64,000 nucleotides of DNA, from the NCBI GenBank assembly GCA_015060625.1, contig SUYC01000002.1, positions 186,001 through 250,000 on the forward strand, given 5' to 3'. This document shows positions 42,457 to 50,388 of the stretch, one piece after another. Origin of the DNA: Xylanibacter ruminicola (GTDB lineage Bacteria > Bacteroidota > Bacteroidia > Bacteroidales > Bacteroidaceae). The notes beneath the pieces are model-generated. The model did no database searches, was not told the origin of the DNA, and saw only the letters and a list, made by a program, of their open reading frames with translations. Position 1 is the stretch's first letter. Every line of letters starts with the position of its first letter. Made by a program: the position numbers and the translations under genes.

Positions 42457-43611
42457 TTACAAAAGCTTTTTGATTTCAGCTTCGAGGTCGGCAATCTGGG
42501 ATGCTCGTTTAACCAGATTGTTGCCGCGGTCGATAATGAAGAAATCTGGCACAGCCTGAATGTTGTAGAGTGCCAGACGCTGTGAGCCTGCGCCATCCTC
42601 GTCGCGAACGCTGATCCAAGGCAGAGCAGCTGTCTGCTGCTTCCAGAAGTGCTCGTCGCTGTCGAGACTAACCTGATAAATCTCCAAACCCTGAGCGTGA
42701 TATTTATTATACAATTCGCGCAGCTGGATGATGCGTGCTGGCGAATCCTTGAGAGCGAACACATGGAAGTCGAGCAGTACCACCTGGCCCTTCAGATCGG
42801 TAAGGTGGCGCTCGTTGCCTTTGTTGTCGATCAGGGCGATATCCAGCACGCCAGCTTCCTGTACCTTGCTGGCTTCGATTTGGATGTCGGCGTTCTGAGC
42901 CTCTACGATGCGCTGGTTCTTCATGCCTTCGATGGCAATGTTGTGCAGGTTCTGTCCGCGCTCAGCGTGTGGGTAGTAAGTGTCCCAGCTGGTGGCAACG
43001 GCAGCAAAGGCCTTGATGTCATCCTTGTTGGCACGAGGATTGAAAATCAGATAGTTGCCGATGGCCTGGAACAATGCGAAGTATGCGTATGCCTTGTATG
43101 GCTCTTTGTAGATATAGTTGCGCTTAACCTCTTCCTTGTAAGCGTTAATCAATGTCTGAATGCTGTCGTTAGCCTTGGCGATTCCTAACTCTGTATTGCT
43201 CTGCAGTGCGATGGCCTTGGCCTGCAGGTCGATCTGCTTGAGTGCCAGCTCGCGAATCTTCTCGCAGTTGTCTGATCCGCTGATGGTGTAGTTGGATGCC
43301 ATGCCTGGGTACTGACTCTTAACCTGAACAGTCTCGGTAGAGTCGATGCTTACATTGATAATCTGGTCGGCAATGCGCAAACGATAGAACTCAGGTGCTG
43401 TTGTGGCGTCCTGGCTGAATAAGAAATCGCCATTGTCGTTAAGTTTGACAGAGTCGAGCACGTTAATACCCTCCAGACCAACGTTTTCGAAGTAGAGCAC
43501 AGAGTCCTTGGCACCGGCAATCTGTCCCTCTACGGTGAACTGATTCTTGTTGCATGATGCAACCGATAATGCAGCCAGAACAACGGCTGCTGCTTTACAA
43601 ATATGTTTCAT
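42457..43611 (-). CDS. DUF4369/thioredoxin-fold lipoprotein lacking the CxxC motif
   Basis: The 384-residue protein has a lipobox VASC (Cys20). A beta-rich DUF4369 domain (about 25-110) and a helical middle lead to a TlpA/AhpC-type thioredoxin fold (about 240-384: 'GQVVLLDFHVFALKDSPARI'). Where family members have WCxxC, this protein has VFALKDS, so it cannot be a normal thiol oxidoreductase. It may be a scaffold, a binding protein or a nonredox chaperone. It is divergent to pnp. Confidence 0.85.
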   Translation of the reverse strand: MKHICKAAAVVLAALSVASCNKNQFTVEGQIAGAKDSVLYFENVGLEGINVLDSVKLNDNGDFLFSQDATTAPEFYRLRIADQIINVSIDSTETVQVKSQYPGMASNYTISGSDNCEKIRELALKQIDLQAKAIALQSNTELGIAKANDSIQTLINAYKEEVKRNYIYKEPYKAYAYFALFQAIGNYLIFNPRANKDDIKAFAAVATSWDTYYPHAERGQNLHNIAIEGMKNQRIVEAQNADIQIEASKVQEAGVLDIALIDNKGNERHLTDLKGQVVLLDFHVFALKDSPARIIQLRELYNKYHAQGLEIYQVSLDSDEHFWKQQTAALPWISVRDEDGAGSQRLALYNIQAVPDFFIIDRGNNLVKRASQIADLEAEIKKLL

Positions 43612-43640
43612 TTTTCTAATTAGAATTTCGTTTTGCGGTG

Positions 43641-43648
43641 CAAAGATA
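43641..43648 (-). promoter_or_regulatory. -7 element of thioredoxin-fold lipoprotein gene
   Basis: TATCTTTG on the minus strand, 30 bases before the start at 43611. No good -33 is visible, since the tandem repeat at 43660 occupies that place. Confidence 0.45.
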
Positions 43649-43659
43649 TAACTTTTTTG

Positions 43660-43687
43660 GTGAATAGTGAATAGTGAATAGTGAAAA
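43660..43687. repeat. GTGAATA heptamer tandem repeat
   Basis: Three exact copies of GTGAATA and one GTGAAAA lie head to tail between the divergent promoters of the lipoprotein and pnp genes. They may be a slippage-prone spacer. Confidence 0.7.
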
Positions 43688-43733
43688 ATTAAAAAAAATA
43701 TTGAGTTTTCTCGTTTATTAATATAATTATGTG

Positions 43734-43741
43734 TATCTTTG
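43734..43741 (+). promoter_or_regulatory. -7 element of pnp
   Basis: TATCTTTGC lies 36 bases before the ATG at 43777. The -33 region is T-rich without an exact TTTG at 19-21 bases. Confidence 0.5.
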
Positions 43742-43776
43742 CGGCTGTTTTTTTATATTTTAGATGTTTTATTAAG

Positions 43777-46119
43777 ATGAACGTAATTACAAAAACCCTT
43801 CAATTGGCTGATGGACGTACCATCACCATTGAAACCGGGAAAGTGGCAAAACAGGCCGACGGCTCTGTTGTTCTGCGTATGAACAACACCGTATTGCTCG
43901 CCACTGTTTGTGCCGCAAAAGATGCAGTTCCCGGAACAGATTTTATGCCTTTGCAGGTAGATTATCGTGAACAGTACAGCGCAGCCGGACGTTTCCCCGG
44001 CGGATTTACCAAGCGTGAAGGCAAAGCCAGCGACAACGAAATCCTGACATCACGACTGGTGGACCGTGTTCTTCGTCCACTCTTCCCTTCGAACTATCAC
44101 GCTGAGGTATTTGTGAATGTAATGCTGCTCTCAGCCGATGGTGTTGATCAGCCCGACGCTCTGGCAGGTTTTGCTGCTTCGGCTGCTCTGGCTTGCTCGG
44201 ACATTCCATTCGAGTGCCCCATCAGTGAGGTTCGCGTAGCCCGTATCAACGGTGAGTATGTTATCGATCCTACCTTCGAGCAGATGAAGGATGCCGACAT
44301 GGATATCATGGTAGGTGCATCTGCTGAGAACATTATGATGGTAGAGGGAGAGATGAAAGAGGTGTCAGAACAGGATATGATCGGCGCCCTGAAGGCTGCT
44401 ATGGCTGCTATTAAGCCTATGTGTGAGCTTCAGACCGAACTCTCAAAGGAACTTGGTAAGGATGTAAAGCGTGAGTACGACCACGAGGTGAACGATGAGG
44501 AGCTGCGTGAGCGTATGAACAAGGAACTGTATCAGCCCGCTTACGATGTTACCAAGCAGGCTCTGCCCAAGCAGGACCGTGCTGATGCCTTCGAGAAGAT
44601 CCTGACAGACTTCAAGGAGAAGTATGCTGCTGAGCATGCCGACCTGACTGAGGATGAGCTCGAGGAGAAGTACGCCATGATGGAGCGTTACTATCACGAC
44701 GTTGAGCGCGACGCTATGCGCCGTTGTATCCTTGACGAGGGTATTCGCCTTGATGGTCGTAAGACTGATGAGATCCGTCCTATCTGGTGCGAGGTTTCAC
44801 CTCTGCCAATGCCTCACGGAAGCTCAATCTTTACACGTGGTGAGACACAGTCACTTTCTACCTGTACTCTGGGTACGAAGCTCGATGAGAAGATGGTTGA
44901 CGATGTGCTCGACAAGAGCTATCAGCGCTTCCTGCTTCACTATAACTTCCCTCCTTTCTGTACTGGTGAGGCCAAGGCTCAGCGTGGTGTAGGTCGTCGT
45001 GAGATTGGTCACGGTCACCTGGCATGGCGCGGACTGAAGGGTCAGATTCCTGAGGACTTCCCTTACACCGTTCGTTTGGTAAGTCAGATTCTCGAGTCTA
45101 ACGGTTCCTCTTCAATGGCTACCGTATGTGCTGGTACACTTGCCCTGATGGACGCTGGTGTTCCTATGAAGAAGCCTGTTTCGGGTATTGCCATGGGATT
45201 GATTAAGAATCCCGGTGAAGATAAGTATGCAGTATTGAGCGATATCCTCGGCGACGAGGACCACCTGGGTGATATGGACTTCAAGACCACTGGTACAAAG
45301 GATGGTCTGACCGCTACTCAGATGGATATCAAGTGCGACGGTCTGAGCTTTGAGATTCTTGAGAAGGCTCTGATGCAGGCAAAGGCTGGTCGTGAGCACA
45401 TCCTGAAGTGCCTCACCGATACTATCGCCGAGCCACGTGCTGAGATGAAGCCACAGGTTCCTCGTATCGTTCAGATGGAGATTCCTAAGGAGTTCATCGG
45501 TGCTGTGATTGGCCCTGGTGGTAAGATTATCCAGCAGATGCAGGAGGATACAGGTGCTACCATCACTATCGACGAGGTTGACGGTGTAGGTAAGGTGCAG
45601 GTATCTGCTCCTAACAAGGATAGCATCGATGCTGCTATCGGTAAGATTAAGGCTATCGTAGCTATTCCTGAGGTAGGCGAGGTTTACGACGGTGTGGTTC
45701 GTTCTATCATGCCTTACGGATGCTTCGTTGAGATTATGCCTGGTAAGGATGGCCTGCTCCACATCTCAGAGATTGACTGGAAGCGTCTTGAGACTGTTGA
45801 AGAGGCAGGTATCAAGGAGGGTGACCATATTCAGGTTAAGCTCCTGGAGATTGATCCTAAGACAGGTAAGTACAAACTCTCTCATCGTGTGCTGATTGAG
45901 AAGCCAGCTGACTATGTAGAGCGTCCTGCCCGTGGTGAGCGCCGTGAGCGTCCTGAGCGCAATGGTGAGCGTCGTGACCGTCGTCCAGATCGTGGCGACC
46001 GTCGTGGCGGTGAGCGCCATGGTGAGCGCCGTCCACGTCCTGAGCAGCAGGCTGAAGCTCCAAAAGAGAATCAGGAGCCCAAGGACTTCAGTGACTCGTT
46101 AGATAACATGGATTTCTAA
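43777..46119 (+). CDS. pnp: Polyribonucleotide nucleotidyltransferase
   Basis: I chose the ATG at 43777 (780 residues) since the longer frame lies in promoter DNA. Two RNase PH-like domains (about 5-230 and 320-550, '[23 protein letters not shown]'-type core) flank a helical linker. They are followed by a KH domain (about 560-620, '[16 protein letters not shown]') and S1 (about 625-700). A distinctive C-terminal tail of about 60 residues is rich in Arg-Gly, Glu-Arg and Asp-Arg repeats. It degrades RNA 3' to 5' with phosphate. A terminator follows at 46142. Confidence 0.96.
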   Translation: MNVITKTLQLADGRTITIETGKVAKQADGSVVLRMNNTVLLATVCAAKDAVPGTDFMPLQVDYREQYSAAGRFPGGFTKREGKASDNEILTSRLVDRVLRPLFPSNYHAEVFVNVMLLSADGVDQPDALAGFAASAALACSDIPFECPISEVRVARINGEYVIDPTFEQMKDADMDIMVGASAENIMMVEGEMKEVSEQDMIGALKAAMAAIKPMCELQTELSKELGKDVKREYDHEVNDEELRERMNKELYQPAYDVTKQALPKQDRADAFEKILTDFKEKYAAEHADLTEDELEEKYAMMERYYHDVERDAMRRCILDEGIRLDGRKTDEIRPIWCEVSPLPMPHGSSIFTRGETQSLSTCTLGTKLDEKMVDDVLDKSYQRFLLHYNFPPFCTGEAKAQRGVGRREIGHGHLAWRGLKGQIPEDFPYTVRLVSQILESNGSSSMATVCAGTLALMDAGVPMKKPVSGIAMGLIKNPGEDKYAVLSDILGDEDHLGDMDFKTTGTKDGLTATQMDIKCDGLSFEILEKALMQAKAGREHILKCLTDTIAEPRAEMKPQVPRIVQMEIPKEFIGAVIGPGGKIIQQMQEDTGATITIDEVDGVGKVQVSAPNKDSIDAAIGKIKAIVAIPEVGEVYDGVVRSIMPYGCFVEIMPGKDGLLHISEIDWKRLETVEEAGIKEGDHIQVKLLEIDPKTGKYKLSHRVLIEKPADYVERPARGERRERPERNGERRDRRPDRGDRRGGERHGERRPRPEQQAEAPKENQEPKDFSDSLDNMDF

Positions 46120-46141
46120 GAAGGAAGTCTTAAAAATAAAG

Positions 46142-46178
46142 AAAAGCGTTAAATTTCTCTAAATTTAGCGCTTTTTTC
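46142..46178 (+). terminator. pnp terminator
   Basis: AAAAGCGTTAAATTT pairs with AAATTTAGCGCTTTT through a CTCT loop (one G-T pair) and runs into T-rich DNA. Confidence 0.85.
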
Positions 46179-46212
46179 TTTTTCGCGTGCCTTATATAAT
46201 AAAAATAGTTAG

Positions 46213-46220
46213 TACCTTTG
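46213..46220 (+). promoter_or_regulatory. -7 element of rplM operon
   Basis: TACCTTTGCAC marks the likely start of a transcript with a leader of about 225 nt before rplM. Confidence 0.6.
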
Positions 46221-46221
46221 C

Positions 46222-46400
46222 ACACCGATTTAGGGGAGAGACTTAGAATCCCCGTGAAATGTTGTGTGAATAGCGGTGTCTTTGGCCGGGCATGGCGGTT
46301 CGTGAATCAGCGTTTCAATGGTCTCCGTTAGGGAATTATCCCAGCGGGTGCGACGTTAGACTGACAACCGGGAGTTAGACCCTGGGAGTGAGTTTATGCG
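46222..46400 (+). ncRNA. Structured leader of rplM (candidate L13 autoregulatory element)
   Basis: The gap 46120-46450 contains the pnp terminator, the promoter and this leader. Pairings seen: ACACCG (46222-46227) with CGGTGT (46274-46279), enclosing GGGGA/TCCCC (46233-46237 with 46249-46253); GGGA/TCCC (46331-46342); and CCGGG/CCTGG (46368-46372 with 46381-46385 region). The GC-rich stretch stands out from AT-rich surroundings. Ribosomal protein leaders with L13 binding are known in Bacteroidia; whether this is that motif needs a covariance-model match. Confidence 0.55.
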
Positions 46401-46450
46401 CGTACATATTATTATAATAAGTTAAACTGTTTTTTAGTAGTAAATTTAAA

Positions 46451-46912
46451 ATGAACACTTTGAGTTACAAGACACTTTCTGTTAACAAAGAGACAGCAAA
46501 GAAGGAGTGGGTGGTTATCGATGCTACAGATCAGGTAGTAGGTCGCCTCGCTTCAAAGGTAGCTAAGCTGATTCGCGGAAAGTACAAGCCAACTTTCACT
46601 CCACACGTTGATTGTGGTGACAATGTAATCCTTATCAACGCCGATAAGGTAGTTTTCACTGGTAAGAAAGAGACCGACAAGGTTTATACCCGTTACACAG
46701 GTTATCCTGGTGGTCAGCGTTTCAATACTCCTGCTGAGCTTCGCAAGAAGAACGGTGGTGTTGACAAGATGCTGCGTCATGCCGTTAAGGGTATGCTGCC
46801 AAAGGGTCCTCTGGGCCGCAGCCTGCTGAACAACCTCTTCATCTACGAGGGTACCGAGCATCCACATGCCGCTCAGCAGCCAAAGACTATTGATATTAAC
46901 CAGTATAAATAA
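46451..46912 (+). CDS. rplM: 50S ribosomal protein L13
   Basis: The 153-residue protein has the L13 features 'WVVIDATDQVVGRLASKVAKLIRGK', 'FTPHVDCGDNVILINADKV' and 'KGMLPKGPLGRSLLNNLFIY'. It is part of the large ribosomal subunit. It starts the rplM-rpsI-rpsB-tsf group, with rpsI 10 bases downstream. Confidence 0.98.
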   Translation: MNTLSYKTLSVNKETAKKEWVVIDATDQVVGRLASKVAKLIRGKYKPTFTPHVDCGDNVILINADKVVFTGKKETDKVYTRYTGYPGGQRFNTPAELRKKNGGVDKMLRHAVKGMLPKGPLGRSLLNNLFIYEGTEHPHAAQQPKTIDINQYK

Positions 46913-46922
46913 TTAAGGAAAG

Positions 46923-47309
46923 ATGGAAGTAATTAACGCAATAGGTCGTCGTAAGAGCTCTGTAGCCCGTGTTTATGTAACAGAGGGTACTGGTAAGATT
47001 ACGATCAATAAGAAGGATTTAGAGGTATATTTCCCATCAGCAATCCTGCAGTATGTGGTTAAGCAGCCACTGAACCTGCTCGAAGTAGCTGAGAAGTATG
47101 ACATCAAGGCTAACCTCGACGGAGGTGGTTTCACTGGTCAGAGTCAGGCTCTGCGTCTCGCTATCGCCCGTGCTCTGGTGAAGATCAACGAAGAGGATAA
47201 GAAGAAGCTGAAGGATGCCGGTTTCATGACTCGTGATAGCCGTGAGGTTGAGCGTAAGAAGCCAGGTCGTCCAAAGGCACGTCGTCGCTTCCAGTTCAGT
47301 AAGCGTTAA
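46923..47309 (+). CDS. rpsI: 30S ribosomal protein S9
   Basis: The 128-residue protein has 'NAIGRRKSSVARVYVTEGTGKI', 'GGGFTGQSQALRLAIARAL' and the basic end ARRRFQFSKR that reaches the P-site tRNA. Standard L13-S9 pairing with 10 bases between the genes. 'TRDSREVERKKPGRPKARR' precedes the tail as usual. Confidence 0.98.
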   Translation: MEVINAIGRRKSSVARVYVTEGTGKITINKKDLEVYFPSAILQYVVKQPLNLLEVAEKYDIKANLDGGGFTGQSQALRLAIARALVKINEEDKKKLKDAGFMTRDSREVERKKPGRPKARRRFQFSKR

Positions 47310-47348
47310 TCCCGCTGAAGAACTGAGCGTCAGTTTAGTATCTAAATT

Positions 47349-47426
47349 GTTGGGACTCTGGCTAGTGCTACTAGACTACCCAGCGATTGATTCTAACAAA
47401 GTAATCGCTTTAGCGCTTTTACCAAG
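47349..47426 (+). ncRNA. Three-hairpin leader between rpsI and rpsB
   Basis: In the 172-base gap, TGGG/CCCA (47349-47352 with 47377-47380) encloses CTAGT/ACTAG. GCGATT pairs with AATCGC (47381-47386 with 47401-47406), and CGCTT with AAGCG (47412-47416 with 47422-47426). Sequential hairpins ahead of rpsB suggest an S2 or EF-Ts related regulatory leader. The first parts of the stems could alternatively mark an attenuator. Confidence 0.5.
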
Positions 47427-47481
47427 CGTAGCGACTAAAAGAATTTAAAAAGAAAGTAAACAATTAAAAAGCATTAAGAAA

Positions 47482-48288
47482 ATGTCAAGAACAAATTTTG
47501 ATCAGTTGCTGCAGGCTGGCTGTCATTTCGGTCACCTGAAGCGTAAGTGGAACCCCGCTATGGCTCCTTACATCTACACCGAGCGTAACGGTATTCACAT
47601 CATCGACCTGCATAAGACAGTAGCTAAGGTTGACGAGGCTGCTGAGGCCCTGAAGCAGATTGCCAAGAGTGGCAAGAAAATCCTGTTCGTCGCTACTAAA
47701 AAACAGACAAAGGAAGTGGTTGCTGAGAAGGCTGCAAGCATCAACATGCCATACGTTATCGAGCGTTGGCCAGGTGGTATGCTCACAAACTTCCCCACAA
47801 TCCGCAAGGCCGTTAAGAAAATGGCGAACATCGACCGTCTGATGCAGGATGGAACCTACTCAAACCTCTCAAAGCGTGAGCTGCTGCAGATCACACGTCA
47901 GCGTGCTAAGCTGGAGAAGAACCTTGGTTCTATTGCCGACTTGACTCGTCTGCCAAGCGCACTCTTCGTAGTTGATGTGATGAAGGAGAACATTGCCGTT
48001 CGCGAGGCTAACCGTCTGGGTATCCCTGTATTCGGTATCGTTGATACCAACTCTGATCCTAATAACGTTGACTTCGTTATCCCTGCCAACGACGATGCTA
48101 AGGATTCTGTAGAGGCTATTCTGAATGCCTGCTGCACCGCTATTGCCGAGGGTATCGAGGAGCGTAAGGTAGAGAAGGCCGACGAGAAGGCTGCTGATGC
48201 TCAGGCTGAGGGCGAAGAGGGAAAGGCTAAGCGTGCTCCACGCAAGGCCCGCAAGGACGCTGAGCCAAAGGCAGAGGCTGCTGAGTAA
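47482..48288 (+). CDS. rpsB: 30S ribosomal protein S2
   Basis: The 268-residue protein has 'LLQAGCHFGHLKRKWNPAMAPYIY', 'ERWPGGMLTNFPTIRKAVKKM' and 'GIPVFGIVDTNSDPNNVDFVIPANDDA', typical of S2. A C-terminal extension of about 40 residues rich in Ala, Glu and Lys is common in Bacteroidetes S2. It is followed by tsf. Confidence 0.98.
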   Translation: MSRTNFDQLLQAGCHFGHLKRKWNPAMAPYIYTERNGIHIIDLHKTVAKVDEAAEALKQIAKSGKKILFVATKKQTKEVVAEKAASINMPYVIERWPGGMLTNFPTIRKAVKKMANIDRLMQDGTYSNLSKRELLQITRQRAKLEKNLGSIADLTRLPSALFVVDVMKENIAVREANRLGIPVFGIVDTNSDPNNVDFVIPANDDAKDSVEAILNACCTAIAEGIEERKVEKADEKAADAQAEGEEGKAKRAPRKARKDAEPKAEAAE

Positions 48289-48294
48289 TTTTAG

Positions 48295-48327
48295 AATTGA
48301 AGAATTAAAAAATTGAAGAATTAAAAT
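48295..48327 (+). repeat. Direct repeat before tsf
   Basis: The unit ATTGAAGAATTAAAA occurs twice in tandem just upstream of the tsf ATG at 48328. It is AT-rich and likely leaves the ribosome site unpaired. Confidence 0.5.
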
Positions 48328-49326
48328 ATGGCTATTTCAATTGATGATATCAAGAAGCTTCGCGCAATGACTGGCGCTGGTCTGGCTGACGTAAAGAAGG
48401 CTCTGACCGAGGCTGAGGGCGACTTCGACAAGGCCAAGGAGCTTCTGCGTGAGCGTGGCCTCGCTATTGCTGCTAAGCGTAGCGACCGTGAGACATCTAA
48501 TGGTTGTGTACTCGTTAAGAGCGTTGATGGCTTCGCTGCTATGATCGCCCTGAAGTGCGAGACCGACTTCGTAGCTAACGGTGCCGATTTCATTGCTCTT
48601 ACTCAGAGCATCCTCGACGCTGCCATCGCTGCTAAGGCTAAGGATATTGAGGCTGTTAAGGAACTTACTCTGGCCGACGGTCAGAAGGTTCAGGACGCAG
48701 TTACTCAGCGCTCTGGTATCACCGGTGAGAAGATGGAGCTGGATGGCTACCTGACTCTCGAGGGTGAGAACATCGAAATCTACAACCACATGGCAAAGAA
48801 CACTCTCTGCACCATGGTTCAGACCAACAAGCCCGCTGCCGAGCAGGGGCACCTGGTAGCTATGCAGGTTGCTGCTATGAAGCCAGTAGCTCTCGACGCT
48901 CAGAGCATCGATCCAAAGATTCTCGACGAGGAGTATAAGACCGCTGTAGAGAAGACTAAGCTCGAGCAGGTTCAGAAGTTCGTTGATATGAAGCTCAAGA
49001 AGGCTGGTTTGAACCCCAACCTCGTTGATTCTGAGGATCACATCGAGAGCAACATGTCGAAGGGCTGGCTGACACAGGAGCAGGCCGACGAGGCTCGCAA
49101 GATCATTGCTGATGCAAAGGTTGAGGGCGAGGCTAACCTGAAGATGCCAATGATTGAGGGTATCGCTAAGGGTCGTGTTGAGAAGTTCAAGAAGGAAAAC
49201 TGCCTGGTTGACCAGGAGTTCCAGTTCGGCGACGGCGACAAGGCTACTGTTGCTCAGTGGCTCGCTAAGCAGGACAAGGATCTGAAGATCGTTGCCTTCC
49301 AGCGCTTCACACTCGTTGCTGACTAA
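48328..49326 (+). CDS. tsf: Translation elongation factor Ts
   Basis: The 332-residue protein has the UBA-like N terminus 'DIKKLRAMTGAGLADVKKAL' and the EF-Tu contact 'FVALKCETDFVA'-type motif (here ALKCETDFVA), followed by the two-lobed core. It recycles EF-Tu by exchanging GDP. It is the last gene of the operon; a terminator follows at 49350. Confidence 0.97.
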   Translation: MAISIDDIKKLRAMTGAGLADVKKALTEAEGDFDKAKELLRERGLAIAAKRSDRETSNGCVLVKSVDGFAAMIALKCETDFVANGADFIALTQSILDAAIAAKAKDIEAVKELTLADGQKVQDAVTQRSGITGEKMELDGYLTLEGENIEIYNHMAKNTLCTMVQTNKPAAEQGHLVAMQVAAMKPVALDAQSIDPKILDEEYKTAVEKTKLEQVQKFVDMKLKKAGLNPNLVDSEDHIESNMSKGWLTQEQADEARKIIADAKVEGEANLKMPMIEGIAKGRVEKFKKENCLVDQEFQFGDGDKATVAQWLAKQDKDLKIVAFQRFTLVAD

Positions 49327-49349
49327 TTAATTTAGCAATATAGACAGGA

Positions 49350-49380
49350 TCGGCATTGCGAAAGCAGTGCCGATTTTTTA
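49350..49380 (+). terminator. tsf terminator
   Basis: ATCGGCATTGC-GAAA-GCAGTGCCGAT (11-bp stem with one mismatch and a GAAA tetraloop) runs into TTTTTT. It ends 8 bases before the next start codon. Confidence 0.85.
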
Positions 49381-49387
49381 TGAGACT

Positions 49388-50347
49388 ATGAGAAAAGTAA
49401 TAGGAATAGGAGAAACTATATTGGACATCATCTTCCGCGACGATCAGCCTATTGGTGCTGTGCCTGGCGGTTCGATGTTCAACGGACTGATATCGCTTGG
49501 TCGTAGCGGCGTAGATGCGGCTTTTATCAGCGAAACGGGCAACGACCGTGTGGGCCGTCGCATCATCAGTTTCTTGGAGGATAATCATGTTGATGCCTCG
49601 AATATCAGCGTGTATCCCGAGGCTAAATCGCCCGTATCTCTGGCGTTTCTGAATGAGAGTAACGATGCCGAGTATATCTTTTATAAGGACCATCCCCACG
49701 ACCGTCTGGAGTTTATCACGCCCGATATCCAGCCTAACGATGTGGTGATGTTTGGCTCGTTCTATGCCATCAACCCCGTTATCCGTCCCCAGATGCTGGC
49801 ATTCCTGCAGTATGCACACGAGCAGGGCGCCATTCTTTACTACGATGTAAACTATCGTGCGTCGCATCTCAAGGATCTGGTTAAGGTTACGGCCAATATC
49901 CTTGAGAACTTTGAGTTGGCCGATATTATCAAGGGTAGCTCGGAGGACTTTGAGAATATGTATAACAAGACAGGGGCCGATAGCGTGTACCGTTCGCAGA
50001 TAGATTTCTACTGCAAGAACTTTATCTATACGCAGGGTGCCCAGCCTATCGAGTTCCGTGCGCAGGGTGGTTTGGCTAAGCAGTATCCCGTAGCGGCCAC
50101 ACAAACGGTTAGTACCATTGGTGCTGGCGACAACTTTAATGCTGGTTTTGTGTATGGACTGCTGAAGTATGGTGTGACGCGCGATATGCTCGACGCTGGC
50201 GTGCCCGAGGATGTATGGGACGCTGTGATAGCCGAGGCTCAGCAGTTTGCAGCCAATGTGTGTGGTAGCATTAACAACAGCGTTGATACCGCCTTTGGCG
50301 ATGCCAAGAGAGCCGAATACCAAGCCGCTCTTGCTGCTATGGAATAA
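49388..50347 (+). CDS. PfkB-family sugar kinase (probable fructokinase)
   Basis: I chose the ATG at 49388 (319 residues) because the longer frame starts within the terminator. PfkB signatures are 'AVPGGSMFNGLISLGRSG' near residue 25 and 'STIGAGDNFNAGFVYGLL' near 240 with the catalytic Asp in GAGDN. Length and sequence fit ribokinase/fructokinase-type enzymes. The exact sugar is not shown by the sequence. The gene is convergent with the DEAD-box helicase, with a shared terminator between them. Confidence 0.85.
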   Translation: MRKVIGIGETILDIIFRDDQPIGAVPGGSMFNGLISLGRSGVDAAFISETGNDRVGRRIISFLEDNHVDASNISVYPEAKSPVSLAFLNESNDAEYIFYKDHPHDRLEFITPDIQPNDVVMFGSFYAINPVIRPQMLAFLQYAHEQGAILYYDVNYRASHLKDLVKVTANILENFELADIIKGSSEDFENMYNKTGADSVYRSQIDFYCKNFIYTQGAQPIEFRAQGGLAKQYPVAATQTVSTIGAGDNFNAGFVYGLLKYGVTRDMLDAGVPEDVWDAVIAEAQQFAANVCGSINNSVDTAFGDAKRAEYQAALAAME

Positions 50348-50351
50348 AATT

Positions 50352-50380
50352 AAAGCCTCGCAAATACTGCGAGGCTTTTT
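50352..50380. terminator. Bidirectional terminator between PfkB and DEAD-box genes
   Basis: AAAGCCTCGCA (50352-50362) pairs with TGCGAGGCTTT (50368-50378), with T and A runs on either side. Confidence 0.85.
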
Positions 50381-50388
50381 CTTTCTCT

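Noticed and set aside
45112..45762. 216-codon minus-strand frame inside pnp
   Set aside because: Antisense shadow of the pnp KH/S1 region with no start context.
46222..46450. rplM leader as RNase P RNA, tmRNA or SRP RNA
   Set aside because: Too short for RNase P RNA or tmRNA, and the SRP GGAAG/GNAR loop signature is absent.
49307..50323. 338-codon minus-strand frame opposite the PfkB kinase
   Set aside because: It is a mirror of the kinase gene, which has full PfkB motifs and a proper start; no ribosome site or family match on the minus strand.
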